Assembly (NCBI RefSeq): GCF_009711185.1 | Contig: NZ_WMIF01000006.1 | Location: 1-64,000, forward strand | DNA length: 64,000 bases | Direction: 5' to 3' | DNA from: Paracoccus limosus | Lineage (GTDB): Bacteria > Pseudomonadota > Alphaproteobacteria > Rhodobacterales > Rhodobacteraceae | Shown here: piece after piece, positions 17,173 to 28,088 of the stretch | Position numbering within the stretch: position 1 is the first letter of the stretch | How the letters are laid out: each line of letters begins with the position of its first letter | The notes under the pieces: model-generated | Seen by the model: only the letters and a program-made list of their open reading frames with translations | Told to the model about the DNA's origin: nothing | The model's database searches: none | Translations under genes and position numbers: made by a program

Positions 17173-19830
17173 ATGCCCAGCTTGAACGATATCCGCTCGA
17201 CTTTCCTGAACTTCTTTGAACGCAATGGCCATCGCGTGGTCGACTCCAGCCCGCTGGTGCCCAGAAACGACCCCACCCTGATGTTCACCAACTCGGGCAT
17301 GGTGCAGTTCAAGAACCTGTTCACCGGGGTCGAGACGCGCGATTACAACCGCGCCACCACCGCGCAGAAATGCGTGCGGGCGGGGGGCAAGCACAACGAC
17401 CTGGACAATGTCGGCTATACTGCGCGGCATCACACCTTCTTTGAGATGCTGGGCAATTTCAGCTTTGGCGATTACTTCAAGAATGAGGCGATCCCGTTCG
17501 CCTGGGAATTGCTGACCAAGGATTTCGGTATTCCGAAAGACAAGCTGCTGGTCACGGTTTACCACACCGATGACGAGGCCGCGAATATCTGGAAAAAGGT
17601 CGCAGGCCTGACGGATGACCGCATCATCCGCATCCCCACCAGCGACAACTTCTGGCAGATGGGCCCCACCGGGCCCTGTGGTCCCTGCACCGAGATTTTC
17701 TTCGATCACGGCGATCACATCTGGGGTGGCCCGCCCGGCTCGGCCGACGAAGACGGTGATCGCTTTATCGAGATCTGGAACCTCGTTTTCATGCAGAACG
17801 AGCAGTTCGAGGATGGCTCGATGCGCGCCCTCGACATGCAGTCGATCGACACCGGCATGGGGCTGGAACGGATTGGCGCGCTGCTGCAGGGCAAGCATGA
17901 CAACTACGACACCGACCTGATGCGGTCGCTGATCGAGGCCTCGGCCCATGCGACCAGCGCCGATCCCGATGGCCCGGGCAAGGTGCATCACCGCGTCATC
18001 GCCGACCACCTGCGCTCGACCAGTTTCCTGATTGCCGATGGCGTGATGCCGTCGAACGAGGGTCGCGGCTATGTGCTGCGCCGGATCATGCGCCGCGCCA
18101 TGCGCCACGCCCACATGTTGGGCGCAAAAGACCCGGTCATGTTCAAGCTGGTCCCGGCGTTGGTGCGCCAGATGGGCGCGGCCTATCCGGAACTCGGCCG
18201 CGCGCAGGCGCTGATCGAGGAAACGCTGAAGCTGGAGGAAACCCGCTTCAAGCAGACGCTGGATCGCGGTCTGCGCCTTCTGGACGACGAGCTGTCGCAC
18301 CTGCCCGAAGGCGCCAACCTGCCCGGCGAGGCGGCGTTCAAGCTTTACGACACCTATGGCTTCCCGCTGGACCTGACGCAGGATGCGTTGCGCGAAAAGG
18401 GCCGGGCGGTCGATACGGCGGGCTTTGACAGCGCCATGGCCGAACAAAAGGCCAAGGCGCGCGCGGCCTGGGCCGGTTCGGGCGAGACCAAGGATGCCGC
18501 GATCTGGTTCGATATCGCCGAACAGCATGGCGCGACCGAATTTCTGGGCTATGACACCGAAATCAGCGAAGGCCAGATCCTGACGCTGGTGCAGGACGGT
18601 GCTGCCGTTGAACAGGCGGCCGAGGGCCAGCAGGTTCAGATCGTGGTCAACCAGACGCCGTTCTATGGTGAATCCGGTGGTCAGGTCGGCGATACCGGCC
18701 TGATCAAGACGGAAACCGGTGCTGCCCGCGTGACTGACACGAAAAAGGCCAATGGCGTCTTCATCCATGTGGCCGAGGTCACTTTGGGCACGATCAGCCG
18801 GGGGCAGGGCGCGCAGCTGTCGGTTGATCACGACCGCCGCAGTGCCATCCGCGCCAACCACTCGGCCACGCACCTGCTGCATGAGGCGCTGCGCCGCGCG
18901 CTTGGCGATCACGTCGCCCAGCGGGGCAGCCTGAACGCGCCCGACCGTCTGCGTTTCGACTTCAGCCACGGCAAGGCGCTGTCGGCCGAGGAAATCGCGC
19001 AGGTCGAGGCCGAGGTGAATGATTTCATTCGTCAGAATACCGCAGTTGATACCCGCATCATGACGCCCGACGACGCCCGCGCCCTTGGCGCACAGGCGCT
19101 GTTTGGCGAGAAATACGGCGATGAGGTTCGCGTCGTTTCGATGGGGACGCTGCCCGGCTCGGGCAAGGGCAATGAGGGCGAGACCTATTCGCTGGAACTG
19201 TGTGGCGGCACCCATGTCGGTCGCACCGGCGATATCGGCATGTTCGCCCTGACCGCCGAGACGGCCTCGGCCGCCGGCATCCGCCGGATCGAGGCGCTGA
19301 CCGGTCAGGCCGCGATGCAGGCTCTGCGCCGCACTGATGCCGAATTGTCGGAAATCGCGGGCATCCTGAAGGCGCAATCGGGCGATGTGGTCAACAAGGT
19401 CCGTGCGCTGGCCGAGGAACGCAAGGCGCTGGCCAATGAGGTCGCGCAGCTGAAACGCCAGTTGGCCATGGGTGGCGGCGCGGATGATGCGTCCAAGGAA
19501 ATCAATGGCATCAAGCTGATCGCGCGCAAGGTCGATGGCGTTTCGGGCAAGGAGCTGGGGCCGCTGGTCGATGAGATGAAGGCGAAACTTGGCTCGGGCG
19601 CCGTGGTCGTGCTGGCCGAGGCCGATGGCAAGGCGACTGTCGCCGCCGGTGTCACGGCGGATCTGACCGCGCGGGTTAGCGCGGTGGAGCTGGTGCAGGC
19701 CGCGACGGCAGCCCTTGGCGGCAAAGGCGGCGGTGGCCGTCCCGACCGCGCGCAGGGCGGGGCGCCCAGCCTTGATGCTGCCGACAGCGCCATTGCCGCC
19801 GTCGAGACCCTGATCGGAGAGAAAGCATGA
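17173..19830 (+). CDS. alaS: Alanyl-tRNA synthetase
   Basis: 885 aa. A class II catalytic core fills the first ~350 residues ('[18 protein letters not shown]', 'GPTGPCGPC'). The editing domain has the zinc motif HxxxH in '[12 protein letters not shown]' and CxxxH in '[11 protein letters not shown]'. The C-terminal C-Ala domain is Gly-rich near '[15 protein letters not shown]'. It charges tRNA-Ala and clears mischarged Ser/Gly. Its last four bases overlap the next gene. Confidence 0.98.
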   Translation: MPSLNDIRSTFLNFFERNGHRVVDSSPLVPRNDPTLMFTNSGMVQFKNLFTGVETRDYNRATTAQKCVRAGGKHNDLDNVGYTARHHTFFEMLGNFSFGDYFKNEAIPFAWELLTKDFGIPKDKLLVTVYHTDDEAANIWKKVAGLTDDRIIRIPTSDNFWQMGPTGPCGPCTEIFFDHGDHIWGGPPGSADEDGDRFIEIWNLVFMQNEQFEDGSMRALDMQSIDTGMGLERIGALLQGKHDNYDTDLMRSLIEASAHATSADPDGPGKVHHRVIADHLRSTSFLIADGVMPSNEGRGYVLRRIMRRAMRHAHMLGAKDPVMFKLVPALVRQMGAAYPELGRAQALIEETLKLEETRFKQTLDRGLRLLDDELSHLPEGANLPGEAAFKLYDTYGFPLDLTQDALREKGRAVDTAGFDSAMAEQKAKARAAWAGSGETKDAAIWFDIAEQHGATEFLGYDTEISEGQILTLVQDGAAVEQAAEGQQVQIVVNQTPFYGESGGQVGDTGLIKTETGAARVTDTKKANGVFIHVAEVTLGTISRGQGAQLSVDHDRRSAIRANHSATHLLHEALRRALGDHVAQRGSLNAPDRLRFDFSHGKALSAEEIAQVEAEVNDFIRQNTAVDTRIMTPDDARALGAQALFGEKYGDEVRVVSMGTLPGSGKGNEGETYSLELCGGTHVGRTGDIGMFALTAETASAAGIRRIEALTGQAAMQALRRTDAELSEIAGILKAQSGDVVNKVRALAEERKALANEVAQLKRQLAMGGGADDASKEINGIKLIARKVDGVSGKELGPLVDEMKAKLGSGAVVVLAEADGKATVAAGVTADLTARVSAVELVQAATAALGGKGGGGRPDRAQGGAPSLDAADSAIAAVETLIGEKA

Positions 19831-20117
19831 CCGCGCTCTGGATTGCCCATGTCAACGTGACCGACCCCGAGGCCTATGGCAAATATGCCAAGCTGGCGGG
19901 GCCGGCCATCGCGGCGCATGGCGGCGTGTTTCTGGCGCGCGGCGCGCGCTATGTGCAGCTGGAAGGCAATGATCGCGCCCGCAATGTCGTGGCGCGTTTC
20001 CCCAGCCTTGAGGATGCCGTGGCCTGCTACCGCTCGGCCGAGTATCAGGCGGCGCTGGAACATGCCAAAAATGCAGCAGAGCGCGACCTCGTGATCGTGG
20101 AAGAGACCCCGGCCTGA
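19827..20117 (+). CDS. DUF1330 family protein
   Basis: 96 aa, with ATGA overlap to alaS. The dimeric alpha/beta-barrel pattern of DUF1330 is clear: '[19 protein letters not shown]', '[18 protein letters not shown]', '[20 protein letters not shown]', 'ERDLVIVEE'. The family has no established reaction; the fold resembles small monooxygenases and YciI-like proteins. Translational coupling to alaS is common in Rhodobacteraceae as far as I recall. Confidence 0.88.
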   Translation: MTALWIAHVNVTDPEAYGKYAKLAGPAIAAHGGVFLARGARYVQLEGNDRARNVVARFPSLEDAVACYRSAEYQAALEHAKNAAERDLVIVEETPA

Positions 20118-20184
20118 GACTTTGGGGTGATTTTTTAAGCTTTCCGTGCTAGCCGTAGGAAAACGCAGGGAAAGGGACAGCGCA

Positions 20185-20979
20185 ATGTGCCGTTGGGCAG
20201 CCTATGTCGGCATGCCGATCTATCTTGAGGATGTCATCTGCCGTCCGGGCCATTCGCTCGTGCGGCAAAGCCATGGCGCCACGCGCTGCATGACGCCGGT
20301 CAATGCCGATGGCTTTGGGCTGGCGTGGTATGGTGATCGCGACGAGCCGGGGCTTTATCGCGACATCATGCCGGCCTGGTCGGACAGCAATCTCAAGAGC
20401 CTGACGGCGACGCTGAAATCGCATCTGTTTCTGGCCCATGTCCGCGCCTCGACCGGCACCGCGACCAGCCGCAACAATTGCCATCCCTTTGTCGTCGGCC
20501 GCTGGAGTTTCATGCACAATGGCCAGTTCGGCGGTTATGACAGCTATCGCCGTCATGCCGATGCGCTGATCCCCGACGAATTCTATGCCCATCGCAAAGG
20601 CGCGACCGACAGCGAGGCGCTGTTCCTGATGGCTCTGGGCGAGGGGCTGGAGACCGACCCCGCCGGCGCCATGGCCCGCGCCACCGCCAAGTTCGAGGCG
20701 CTGGCGCGCGAACGCGGCACCACGCCCTTTGTCCGGCTGACGGCGGCATTTTCGGATGGGCAGCGGCTTTATGCCCTGCGCTATGCCAGCGACGATATGG
20801 CGCCGACGCTGTATCACCGCTGGTCTGATACTCGCGGCGGCCGCGCCGTGGTGTCCGAGCCGCTGGAAAGCGACGAAAGCGACTGGCAGGAAGTGCCGAC
20901 GCAAAGTTTCTGTATCTTCGATGGCGATACCGTCGTGATCCAGCCGTTCCAGCCGGGGCAATTGCGCGAGGCCGCCTGA
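20185..20979 (+). CDS. Class II glutamine amidotransferase
   Basis: 264 aa from ATG 20185, so that after Met removal Cys2 becomes the N-terminal nucleophile (MCRWAAYVG). An upstream in-frame extension would bury this Cys and is rejected. 'NADGFGLAWYG', 'LAHVRAST', 'NCHPF' and 'FMHNGQ' are the standard glutaminase-II motifs. The protein is only the glutaminase domain with a short tail, like E. coli YafJ and EgtC-type enzymes. The acceptor reaction is unknown; no ergothioneine genes are adjacent. Confidence 0.88.
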   Translation: MCRWAAYVGMPIYLEDVICRPGHSLVRQSHGATRCMTPVNADGFGLAWYGDRDEPGLYRDIMPAWSDSNLKSLTATLKSHLFLAHVRASTGTATSRNNCHPFVVGRWSFMHNGQFGGYDSYRRHADALIPDEFYAHRKGATDSEALFLMALGEGLETDPAGAMARATAKFEALARERGTTPFVRLTAAFSDGQRLYALRYASDDMAPTLYHRWSDTRGGRAVVSEPLESDESDWQEVPTQSFCIFDGDTVVIQPFQPGQLREAA

Positions 20980-21030
20980 TCCGGGTATCGCGGCCCGGTC
21001 ACGGGCAGGCCGACACGCTGGTGCAATCGA

Positions 21031-21056
21031 AAAGTCGGCGGGCACTCACGCCCGCC
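21031..21056 (-). terminator. Terminator of the urease operon
   Basis: Read on the minus strand after ureG: 7-bp stem GGCGGGC/GCCCGCC (21056-21050, 21043-21037) with a 6-base loop, then GACTTTT. It separates the operon from the convergent amidotransferase gene. Confidence 0.6.
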
Positions 21057-21068
21057 CGAAGGGCCGCG

Positions 21069-21692
21069 TCAGGCGGGTGCGGCCAGCGCCAGCCCGCCCT
21101 CGCGCACCAGAAAATCCACGACCGCCGCGACGCCCTTGCCGTGTCGCAGCTCGGCCATGACAAAGGGCAGCGCGCCGCGCGCCGCGCGGGCATCGCTTTC
21201 CAGCAGCGCCAGATCGACGCCGACATACGGGGCCAGATCGGTCTTGTTCACCACCAGGAGGTCCGAGCGCGCCAGCCCTGGGCCGCGTTTGCGCGGGATG
21301 TCCTGCCCGGCGGCGGTGTCGATGACATAGATGGTCAGATCGGCCAGCTCGGGCGAAAAAGTCGCCGCCAGATTGTCGCCGCCCGATTCGATCAGGATCA
21401 GCTCCAGATCCGGGATCGCGGCGCGCAGATCGGCCACGGCGGCCAGATTGATGCTGGCATCCTCGCGGATTGCGGTATGCGGGCAGCCGCCGGTCTCGAC
21501 GCCGCGGATGCGTTCCACGGGCAGGACCTGGGCGCGCATCAGCGCCTCGGCGTCCTCGCGGGTATAGATGTCATTGGTGATCACCGCCATCGACAGGCGC
21601 GGCGCCAGCGCGCGGGCCAGTTGCTCGGTCAGCGTGGTCTTGCCGGCGCCGACGGGACCGCCGATGCCGACGCGCAGGGGGCCGTTCATCAT
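21069..21692 (-). CDS. ureG: Urease accessory GTPase UreG
   Basis: 207 aa from the first of two ATGs (21692, second at 21689); both overlap the ureF stop, and GAGGATC lies upstream. The P-loop '[13 protein letters not shown]', the nickel-binding CPH motif in '[14 protein letters not shown]', '[15 protein letters not shown]' and the guanine motif 'NKTD' are intact. It hydrolyses GTP during nickel insertion into urease in complex with UreF and UreD. It is the last gene of the minus-strand urease operon. Confidence 0.96.
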   Translation of the reverse strand: MMNGPLRVGIGGPVGAGKTTLTEQLARALAPRLSMAVITNDIYTREDAEALMRAQVLPVERIRGVETGGCPHTAIREDASINLAAVADLRAAIPDLELILIESGGDNLAATFSPELADLTIYVIDTAAGQDIPRKRGPGLARSDLLVVNKTDLAPYVGVDLALLESDARAARGALPFVMAELRHGKGVAAVVDFLVREGGLALAAPA

Positions 21693-22312
21693 GTTCGAAA
21701 GATCCTCACATCCAGGGTTTCGTGCCGCATCGCCGCCAGATCCGCGCCAAGGCAAGAGACGGCCAGATCCTCGACGCCGGCTTCGGCGGCACGTTCGGCG
21801 GTCTCGGCGATGCCGCCGTGCAGGCCCGCCAGCAGGCCCTGCGCCTCGGCCTGACCCAGCGGCAGAAAGCGCGTCGCGGCCGAAACCAGATTGCCGGCAA
21901 AGCCATGCAGGTAATGGGCGATGATCTCGGGCGCGGGCAGATCCAGCCGCCGCGCGGCCATGCCCACCGCCACCGGCAGCGGCAGGGCCGGCACCGGATT
22001 GCCCAGGGCCGAGACCGTGGCGGCAAAGGCGCGGCCCTGATCCAGCGTCTCGGTCAGGCGTTCGGCCGAGCCGGCCAGCGCCCGTGCCAGATCCGCCATC
22101 TCGGAGGCGTCCGCACCGCGCAGGGTCAGCGCCAGCAGCACCGCATCGCTCCAGCCGCCGCCATGTTCCAGCACCGCCGCGATCCATGCCGCGACCGCCG
22201 TGCCGTTGCGGGCGCCATCGACCATCGCCTGTTCCAGCCCATGCGAATAGGCAAAACTGCCGGTCGGAAAGGCCGGCGACAACCATTGGATCAGGGTCAG
22301 GCGATCATGCAT
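21689..22312 (-). CDS. ureF: Urease accessory protein UreF
   Basis: 207 aa, all-helical. The signature start '[21 protein letters not shown]' (within the first 26 residues) and 'ALPLPVAVG' are typical. UreF bridges UreD and UreG and gates GTP hydrolysis during assembly of the nickel centre. It lies six bases after ureE and overlaps ureG. Confidence 0.95.
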   Translation of the reverse strand: MHDRLTLIQWLSPAFPTGSFAYSHGLEQAMVDGARNGTAVAAWIAAVLEHGGGWSDAVLLALTLRGADASEMADLARALAGSAERLTETLDQGRAFAATVSALGNPVPALPLPVAVGMAARRLDLPAPEIIAHYLHGFAGNLVSAATRFLPLGQAEAQGLLAGLHGGIAETAERAAEAGVEDLAVSCLGADLAAMRHETLDVRIFRT

Positions 22313-22318
22313 GGCCGG

Positions 22319-22801
22319 TCAATGCGCGTGAATACCGGGGCCATGGTCATGACCCAGCGTGCGGCCATGGCCATAGGCGCCGCCCTCGGGGGCAAAGGCG
22401 GCCATGGTTTGCGTCACCTTGGCGCCCAGACCGCGCAACATGCCTTCCAGCACATGGTCGGCGCGGATCAGCAGGTGATCGGCCGCGATCTGACAGGGGG
22501 TGTGGCGGTTGCCGATATGCCATGCAAGGCGCGGCAGCGTGCCCTCGACCCGCAGGCAGGGTTCCAGCGCCGCCTCGACGCCGATGCGCCGGCCGTCTTG
22601 CAGCACGAAGGCATCGCCGGGATCAAGGCTGACGGTTTCAGGTAGATCGACCAGAAAGGACAGGCCCGAGCGCGCCACCAGTCGTTTGCGGCGCAGGAAG
22701 CGGCCCTCATAGTCCAGCACCACGGCGTCGGTCGCGGGCGTGGCGCGCAGGATGGCAGTCGCGCGCAAAGGCGCGCTGTGCAAGAGCAGGGGATCGCTCA
22801 T
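22319..22801 (-). CDS. ureE: Urease nickel metallochaperone UreE
   Basis: 160 aa from ATG 22801. The N-terminal peptide-binding domain ('LRRKRLVARSGLSFLVDLP'), the central metal-binding domain ('AWHIGNRHTPCQI' with the conserved nickel His) and a His-containing tail (GHGRTLGHDHGPGIHAH) are visible. The tail is shorter than in enteric UreE. It delivers Ni2+ to UreG. Confidence 0.93.
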   Translation of the reverse strand: MSDPLLLHSAPLRATAILRATPATDAVVLDYEGRFLRRKRLVARSGLSFLVDLPETVSLDPGDAFVLQDGRRIGVEAALEPCLRVEGTLPRLAWHIGNRHTPCQIAADHLLIRADHVLEGMLRGLGAKVTQTMAAFAPEGGAYGHGRTLGHDHGPGIHAH

Positions 22802-22835
22802 GGCCGACCCCCTGCGAAAGTGCCTTGGTGCCGGA

Positions 22836-23054
22836 TCAGACCCAGACCATGTCGCGAAAGACGTAATGCACGATGCGGTCGCGGCTGATGCCCATCTTGG
22901 CCAGCTCTTCGTCCGATTTCGCCTCGAGCGCGGCAATCTCGGCCCGGCGCGAGCGCGTTTCGATGTAGCTGTTCAGCCCTTGGCCCAGTTTGGCAAAGAA
23001 GGCGTCGTAGGCCGCCGGCAGCCAGGGCGAATAGGCGTTGGTTTGGATAGCCAT
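22836..23054 (-). CDS. DUF1127 small protein inside the urease operon
   Basis: 72 aa from ATG 23054. The C-terminal ~40 residues (RRAEIAALEAKSDEELAKMG, then ISRDRIVHYVFRD) match DUF1127, including the 'L-x-x-x-x-D-x-x-L-x-x-x-G-I-x-R' core. Short DUF1127 proteins are RNA-binding stress proteins in Rhodobacter and phosphate/arginine-related regulators in Agrobacterium. Finding one between ureC and ureE is unusual. It has its own AT-rich upstream region (23055-23159) with a TATATT, so it may have its own promoter. Confidence 0.82.
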   Translation of the reverse strand: MAIQTNAYSPWLPAAYDAFFAKLGQGLNSYIETRSRRAEIAALEAKSDEELAKMGISRDRIVHYVFRDMVWV

Positions 23055-23159
23055 TGGAAACCCTTTCGGTTTTGGCGAACGGTTTCCTCCCATGGCTGGC
23101 AATATAAGTCATCTTTGCTGTCATAACTACTTCCGAAACTGCAATGCTGCGTTGCGGCA

Positions 23160-24860
23160 TCAGAACAGGAAATACCGCTGGGCGAGCGGCAGTTCGGTGG
23201 CGGGTTCGCAGGTCAGCAGCTCACCATCCGCGCGCACTTCATAGGTTTCCGGGTCCACCTCGATATGAGGCGTGGTCGCGTTCAGCCGCATGTCGGCCTT
23301 GCCGATACCGCGCGTGCCCTTGATCGGAACCGCCGCTTTCAGCATCGCCTCACCCACGCCCGCCTCCAGCCCGGCTTGGCTTACGAAGGTCACGGAACTC
23401 GCCTGCATCGCGCGGCCCATCGCGCCCCACATCGGGCGCATATACATCGGCTGCACGGGGATCGAGCCGTTCGGATCGCCCATCTGCGCCCAAGAAATCA
23501 TACCGCCGACCAGCACCATCTCGGGCTTGGCGCCGAACATTGCCGGATCCCAGATCACCAGATCGGCGCGCTTGCCCGGCTCGATCGAGCCGATCTCATG
23601 CGCGATGCCATGGGCGATGGCGGGGTTGATCGTGTATTTCGCGACGTAGCGGCGGGCGCGGATGTTGTCGTTCTGGCCGGTTTCATCCGCCAGCCGCCCG
23701 CGCTGCACCTTCATCTTGTGCGCGGTCTGCCATGTGCGCGTCACCACCTCGCCGACACGGCCCATGGCCTGACTGTCCGAGGAAATCACCGAAAACGCGC
23801 CCATGTCATGCAGGATGTCCTCGGCCGCGATGGTTTCGCGCCGGATGCGCGATTCGGCAAAGGCCACATCTTCGGGGACGCGGTTGTCGAGGTGATGGCA
23901 GACCATCAGCATGTCCAGATGCTCTTCCAGCGTATTGCCGGTAAAGGGCCGCGTCGGGTTGGTGGAACTGGGGATGACATTGCTTGCCCCCACCAGCTTG
24001 ATGATGTCGGGGGCGTGGCCGCCGCCCGCGCCCTCGGTATGAAAGGCGTGGATGGTGCGGCCCTTGATCGCGGCCAACGTATTCTCGACAAAGCCGGATT
24101 CGTTCAGCGTATCGGTGTGGATCGTCACCTGAACATCCATCGCATCGGCGACCGACAGGCAGCAGTCGATGGCGGCGGGGGTGGTGCCCCAATCCTCGTG
24201 CAGCTTCAGGACAGAGGCCCCGGCGCGGACCATTTCCTCCAGCGCCTCGGGACGCGAGGCGTTGCCCTTGGCCGAGATCAGCATGTTCACCGGCACCGAA
24301 TCCATCGCCGCGATCATGCGCCCAATATGCCATGGCCCGGGGGTGCAGGTGGTTGCCAGCGTGCCATGCGCGGGGCCGGTGCCGCCGCCCAGCATGGTGG
24401 TGATGCCGGAGGAAATCGCATCCTCGACCTGCTGGGGACAGATGAAATGGATATGCGCGTCCATGCCGCCCGCCGTGACGATGCGGCCTTCGCCGGCGAT
24501 GATCTCGGTCCCCGGCCCGATGATCAGCGTGACACCCGGTTGGGTGTCGGGGTTGCCGGCCTTGCCGATCCCGGCGATGCGCCCGTCGCGCAGCCCGATA
24601 TCGGCCTTGTAGATGCCGGAATGGTCGAGGATCAGCGCATTGGTGATCACCGTGTCCATGGCGCCCCCGGCGCGCGTGACCTGGCTTTGGCCCATGCCGT
24701 CGCGGATGACCTTCCCGCCACCGAATTTCACCTCTTCGCCATAGATGGTCAGGTCGCGCTCGACCTCGATGATGATCTCGGTATCGCCCAGCCGGACGCG
24801 GTCCCCGGTGGTGGGACCATACATCTGGGCATATTCGGGGCGGGAAATGGTCAGGGCCAT
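23160..24860 (-). CDS. ureC: Urease alpha subunit
   Basis: 566 aa, normal length. The nickel site is complete: '[11 protein letters not shown]', the carbamylated Lys near 218 in '[12 protein letters not shown]', then 'TIHTDTLNE' and '[16 protein letters not shown]'. The flap His/Cys region 'MLMVCHHLD' is present. It hydrolyses urea to ammonia and carbamate. The ATG follows the stop of the CMD gene directly (TGAATG), so three genes are coupled here. Confidence 0.97.
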   Translation of the reverse strand: MALTISRPEYAQMYGPTTGDRVRLGDTEIIIEVERDLTIYGEEVKFGGGKVIRDGMGQSQVTRAGGAMDTVITNALILDHSGIYKADIGLRDGRIAGIGKAGNPDTQPGVTLIIGPGTEIIAGEGRIVTAGGMDAHIHFICPQQVEDAISSGITTMLGGGTGPAHGTLATTCTPGPWHIGRMIAAMDSVPVNMLISAKGNASRPEALEEMVRAGASVLKLHEDWGTTPAAIDCCLSVADAMDVQVTIHTDTLNESGFVENTLAAIKGRTIHAFHTEGAGGGHAPDIIKLVGASNVIPSSTNPTRPFTGNTLEEHLDMLMVCHHLDNRVPEDVAFAESRIRRETIAAEDILHDMGAFSVISSDSQAMGRVGEVVTRTWQTAHKMKVQRGRLADETGQNDNIRARRYVAKYTINPAIAHGIAHEIGSIEPGKRADLVIWDPAMFGAKPEMVLVGGMISWAQMGDPNGSIPVQPMYMRPMWGAMGRAMQASSVTFVSQAGLEAGVGEAMLKAAVPIKGTRGIGKADMRLNATTPHIEVDPETYEVRADGELLTCEPATELPLAQRYFLF

Positions 24861-25259
24861 TCAGTCCTCCTTGAAGCGGGGGTCGGTGGGCACCTGCAAG
24901 GCGGTCGCAAGCGCATTGGTCTGGCTGGCCATGCCGATCACGGCCAGCAATTCGGCATGTTGTTCGGGGCTCATGCCCCTGGCGCGGGCCGCCGCAGTAT
25001 GTGAATGCACGCAATAGGAACAGCCATTCACGGTCGACACCGCGACATAGATCAGCTCCTTGACCAGCGGATCCAGCGCGCCGGGGGCCATGACCTGACT
25101 CAGCCGGTCCCATGTCGCGCGCAGCAGTGCCGGATCATGCGCCAGCGCGCGCCAGAAGTTGTTGACGAAATCCGTCTTTCGCGCGGCGCGGATCTCGTCA
25201 AAGATGGCCCGGCTTTCCGCCGGGGCATCCTCATCTGACAAAAGCGGAACCGTCGCCAT
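24861..25259 (-). CDS. Carboxymuconolactone decarboxylase / AhpD-like protein
   Basis: 132 aa from ATG 25259, overlapping the stop of the cyclase gene by one base. The catalytic-type motif 'GCSYCVHSHTAAARARGMS' carries the CxxC and His of peroxidase-related CMD proteins. The family includes AhpD-like disulfide reductases and ring-opening decarboxylases. It sits between the exported cyclase and ureC in the urease operon, an unusual place, and there is no AhpC partner nearby. Its cytoplasmic role could be redox protection or a step in a nitrogenous side pathway; neither is shown. Confidence 0.85.
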   Translation of the reverse strand: MATVPLLSDEDAPAESRAIFDEIRAARKTDFVNNFWRALAHDPALLRATWDRLSQVMAPGALDPLVKELIYVAVSTVNGCSYCVHSHTAAARARGMSPEQHAELLAVIGMASQTNALATALQVPTDPRFKED

Positions 25260-26074
25260 CAGACCAGCGCCAGAATACGCGCCGGGCCGCCGGTGCCGCG
25301 CGCATGTTTCGGCGCGCCGACAAAGATCGTGGCGCCTTTGGCGGGCAGCTGATCGACATTGGCAAGGTTCTCGATGCCGTAATGGCCGCTGGGCAGCCAC
25401 GATTTATGCACCGCGAAATCGGCGGAATTGCCGGGGTCCAGCGACAACGTGTCGCTGGCGATGGCCGCGACCTCCATCTGGGCCAGCAGATCGGTGGCCG
25501 ATTTGCCAAAGCCAGGGAAGGCGAACTTGCCATCCGGCGTGTTGCGGAACTCGGGCGAGCCCACCTTGGCGCCCCAGCCGGAGTTCATCGCAACGCATGC
25601 CCCCTTGGGGATGTCGCCATTCTGCTTGATCCACGCCTCGACATCTTCGGCCTCAAGCGCCGCATTGGCGTCGTCACGCGCCTTGGCGGTGATGTCGATC
25701 ACGCAAAGCGGGCAAACCAGCGTCTCGGGCGCCAGCTCTGCGACCGAGGTGCCGTCTTTCGAGAAATGCAGCGGCGCGTCGATATGCGTGCCGGAGTGTT
25801 CGTAAAACGTGATCTTCCACAGCTGATAGCCGGCCTTGTCAAAGTTCACCGCCTCTTCATAGGCAATGCCCGGGACGCCGTCGAAGGTGGGGAAGGCCTC
25901 GTCAAAGACATAGGTCAGGTCGATCACCTTGCCGCTGGCTTCGGCCATGGCGGGGCGGGCGCTGATGGCGCTGGCTGCAATGGCGGCGGCGCCGGTGGCG
26001 GCGGCCCCCATGAACAGCTTGCGCCGGCTCATCATCGTTTCCTTGACGCTTTCGATCACACAGGCATTGCACAT
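25259..26074 (-). CDS. Tat-exported cyclase-family metal hydrolase
   Basis: 271 aa from ATG 26074, eight bases after GGAGC. The N-terminus has a CxxC (MCNACVIESVK) followed by a twin-arginine signal (SRRKLFMGAAATG, cleavage after AMA). The mature part is a PF04199-type cyclase / kynurenine-formamidase-like fold, with the metal motif HxGTHxDxPxHF in 'EHSGTHIDAPLHF'. Such enzymes hydrolyse amides or lactones. The CxxC before the Tat motif recurs in this subgroup as I remember it, and its role is unclear. Sitting between ureB and ureC, it may feed a urea- or amide-derived substrate. Confidence 0.8.
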   Translation of the reverse strand: MCNACVIESVKETMMSRRKLFMGAAATGAAAIAASAISARPAMAEASGKVIDLTYVFDEAFPTFDGVPGIAYEEAVNFDKAGYQLWKITFYEHSGTHIDAPLHFSKDGTSVAELAPETLVCPLCVIDITAKARDDANAALEAEDVEAWIKQNGDIPKGACVAMNSGWGAKVGSPEFRNTPDGKFAFPGFGKSATDLLAQMEVAAIASDTLSLDPGNSADFAVHKSWLPSGHYGIENLANVDQLPAKGATIFVGAPKHARGTGGPARILALV

Positions 26075-26108
26075 GATTCTTGCTCCGATTGCTGCCGGCG
26101 GCTGCCGG

Positions 26109-26417
26109 TCAATCCAGTGATCCCATGACTTGCGCGTTGAAGCCAAAGACTTTTCGATCCCCGGCCAGCGGGATCAGCCGGACCTCGCGCCTTTGGCCCG
26201 GCTCAAAGCGCACGGCGGTGCCGGCAGCGATGTCCAGCCGCAAGCCGCGCGCGGCGGCGCGGTCGAAATCGAGACCGGGATTGGTCTCGGCGAAATGGTA
26301 ATGGCTGCCGACCTGCACCGGACGGTCGCCGGTATTGGCGACCATCAGGGTGATCGCCTCGCGGTCGGCGTTCAGCGTGATGTCGCCCTCGGCCGGAAAG
26401 ATCTCGCCCGGGATCAC
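26109..26417 (-). CDS. ureB: Urease beta subunit
   Basis: 102 aa. The start is taken as GTG at 26417, overlapping the stop of the hupE/ureJ gene (GTGA), because the protein then begins [13 protein letters not shown] as UreB proteins do. '[21 protein letters not shown]' up to 'FEPGQ' and '[10 protein letters not shown]' are conserved. It is a structural subunit of the (ABC)3 urease. Two non-urease genes separate it from ureC. Confidence 0.94.
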   Translation of the reverse strand: MIPGEIFPAEGDITLNADREAITLMVANTGDRPVQVGSHYHFAETNPGLDFDRAAARGLRLDIAAGTAVRFEPGQRREVRLIPLAGDRKVFGFNAQVMGSLD

Positions 26418-26959
26418 GGCATCACCGCCAGCGCGACACCTGCCGCCGCCGTCAGCCCGCCCAGGATCCGCGTCAGGCCCAGACGGCCAAGGCCGATGCC
26501 CGCGAGATGCAGCGCGCCCGTGGCCAGCAAGAACCCTGCCGCATATGCGGCCAGACCCGTTGCCGGCCCTTCGGCGCCATGCGCATGGCCATGCATCACG
26601 CCGAATGCTGCCACCACCGGCAGCGCCACGCCCAGAGAGGGCCGCAGCGCCAGCGCCACCGCCAGCCCGAGAATGACCGAGGAGGCAAGGATCATCGGCT
26701 CGACCGCCGGCAGCTGCACGCCTGCCGCGCCCAAGACGCCGCCCAGCACCATCGCCGCCATGAAGCTCAGCGGCAGCGCCCAGATGCCGCGCCGGTCGGT
26801 CGCGGTCGCAGCCCACAGCCCCACGGCCAGCATGGCCAGCACATGGTCCGAACCGCTCAGCGGATGCGCCCAGCCCGCCGCAAAGGGACTGCCCGCGACA
26901 TGGCCGGGATGGGCAAGGGCGGCGGTCGGGAACATCAGCAAGGGTATCAGCTTTTTCAT
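26414..26959 (-). CDS. ureJ: HupE/UreJ-type nickel permease
   Basis: 181 aa. Signal-like N-terminus, then 'HPGHVAG' and '[13 protein letters not shown]', which are the HupE/UreJ metal-binding motifs, about six hydrophobic segments, and a second His cluster 'GVMHGHAHG'. It imports nickel for urease. It lies between ureA and ureB and overlaps ureB, the same place ureJ takes in related alphaproteobacteria. Confidence 0.9.
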   Translation of the reverse strand: MKKLIPLLMFPTAALAHPGHVAGSPFAAGWAHPLSGSDHVLAMLAVGLWAATATDRRGIWALPLSFMAAMVLGGVLGAAGVQLPAVEPMILASSVILGLAVALALRPSLGVALPVVAAFGVMHGHAHGAEGPATGLAAYAAGFLLATGALHLAGIGLGRLGLTRILGGLTAAAGVALAVMP

Positions 26960-26968
26960 GGTAGCCTC

Positions 26969-27271
<303 letters not shown>

Positions 27272-27281
27272 CTTTCTCTCC

Positions 27282-28088
27282 TCAGATCTGCCAGACGCGG
27301 GGCAGGGGGCCGGGCCGGATGGCGCGGATCAGCCGCATCAGCGCTTGCCGCAAGGGCCAGCCGTCGCCCGCCATCAGCCGTGCGACCAGCTTGCCGTCAA
27401 AGGCGCTGGCGGCGCCGTCGGATCCCAGCGCTGCGCGGGCGCGCGCCAGCCTGTCGCCGGCGTCGGGCGCCAGCAGCACCAGCGTCGCAAAGGCGCGTGC
27501 GCCCGCCAGCAGCGCCGGCCCGCCCTGCGCCAGCACCGCGTCGGTCAGGCGCAGGTTTTCGACAAAGACCGGACGCCCGTCGCGGCTGATCCGCCGCCGG
27601 TCGGTCAGGTCCAGCTGCGTGACCACCTCGCCCATGGCGGCACGGCCCAGAATCAGGCTCTCGCACCACAGGCAGGTGGCATCGCCGCTCAGCGTGATCT
27701 CTTGCTCGCGCGCGAGTGCCGCGCGGTCGAACAGGATCGTTTCCTGCGGCAGCAGGTCCAGATGCGCACCCGGCGCGACCTCGTAGCGGGCGCTGACATG
27801 CGCGCGCCCGGTAACGCTGCGATAGGCGCGTTCGGCGGTCTGGGTCGTGACCAGCAGCCGCGTGCCTTCATCCTGAGCGACCAGAATCTCCATCCGGTCG
27901 CCGCCGGTCAGCCCGCCCGAGGTGTTCAGAAGCACCAGCTCGCAGCCCGCGCCCGGCGGCAGCATGGCCTTGCCGCTGCCCGCCTGATGCAGCCTCGCCA
28001 GCCGCGTAGCGCCGTCGCGCAGACCGAATCCGGCGCGGATCCGACCTGCGGCGCGCGGAAGCTGGCTGGGAATGGTCTGGTGCAGCAT
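27282..28088 (-). CDS. ureD: Urease accessory protein UreD
   Basis: 268 aa from ATG 28088, chosen because AAAGAGG lies six bases upstream; an in-frame ATG at 28112 has no ribosome site. '[18 protein letters not shown]', '[11 protein letters not shown]', '[12 protein letters not shown]' and '[13 protein letters not shown]' are UreD motifs. It forms the UreDFG scaffold on apo-urease. It is the first gene of the operon and is divergent from purA; the 199-base gap must hold both promoters. Confidence 0.94.
   Translation of the reverse strand: MLHQTIPSQLPRAAGRIRAGFGLRDGATRLARLHQAGSGKAMLPPGAGCELVLLNTSGGLTGGDRMEILVAQDEGTRLLVTTQTAERAYRSVTGRAHVSARYEVAPGAHLDLLPQETILFDRAALAREQEITLSGDATCLWCESLILGRAAMGEVVTQLDLTDRRRISRDGRPVFVENLRLTDAVLAQGGPALLAGARAFATLVLLAPDAGDRLARARAALGSDGAASAFDGKLVARLMAGDGWPLRQALMRLIRAIRPGPLPRVWQI

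Noticed and set aside
16996..19377. A 793-codon minus-strand frame opposite alaS
   Set aside because: Composition is that of a reversed GC-rich gene (Gly/Arg/Gln-rich), no ribosome site, and alaS on the plus strand is certain.
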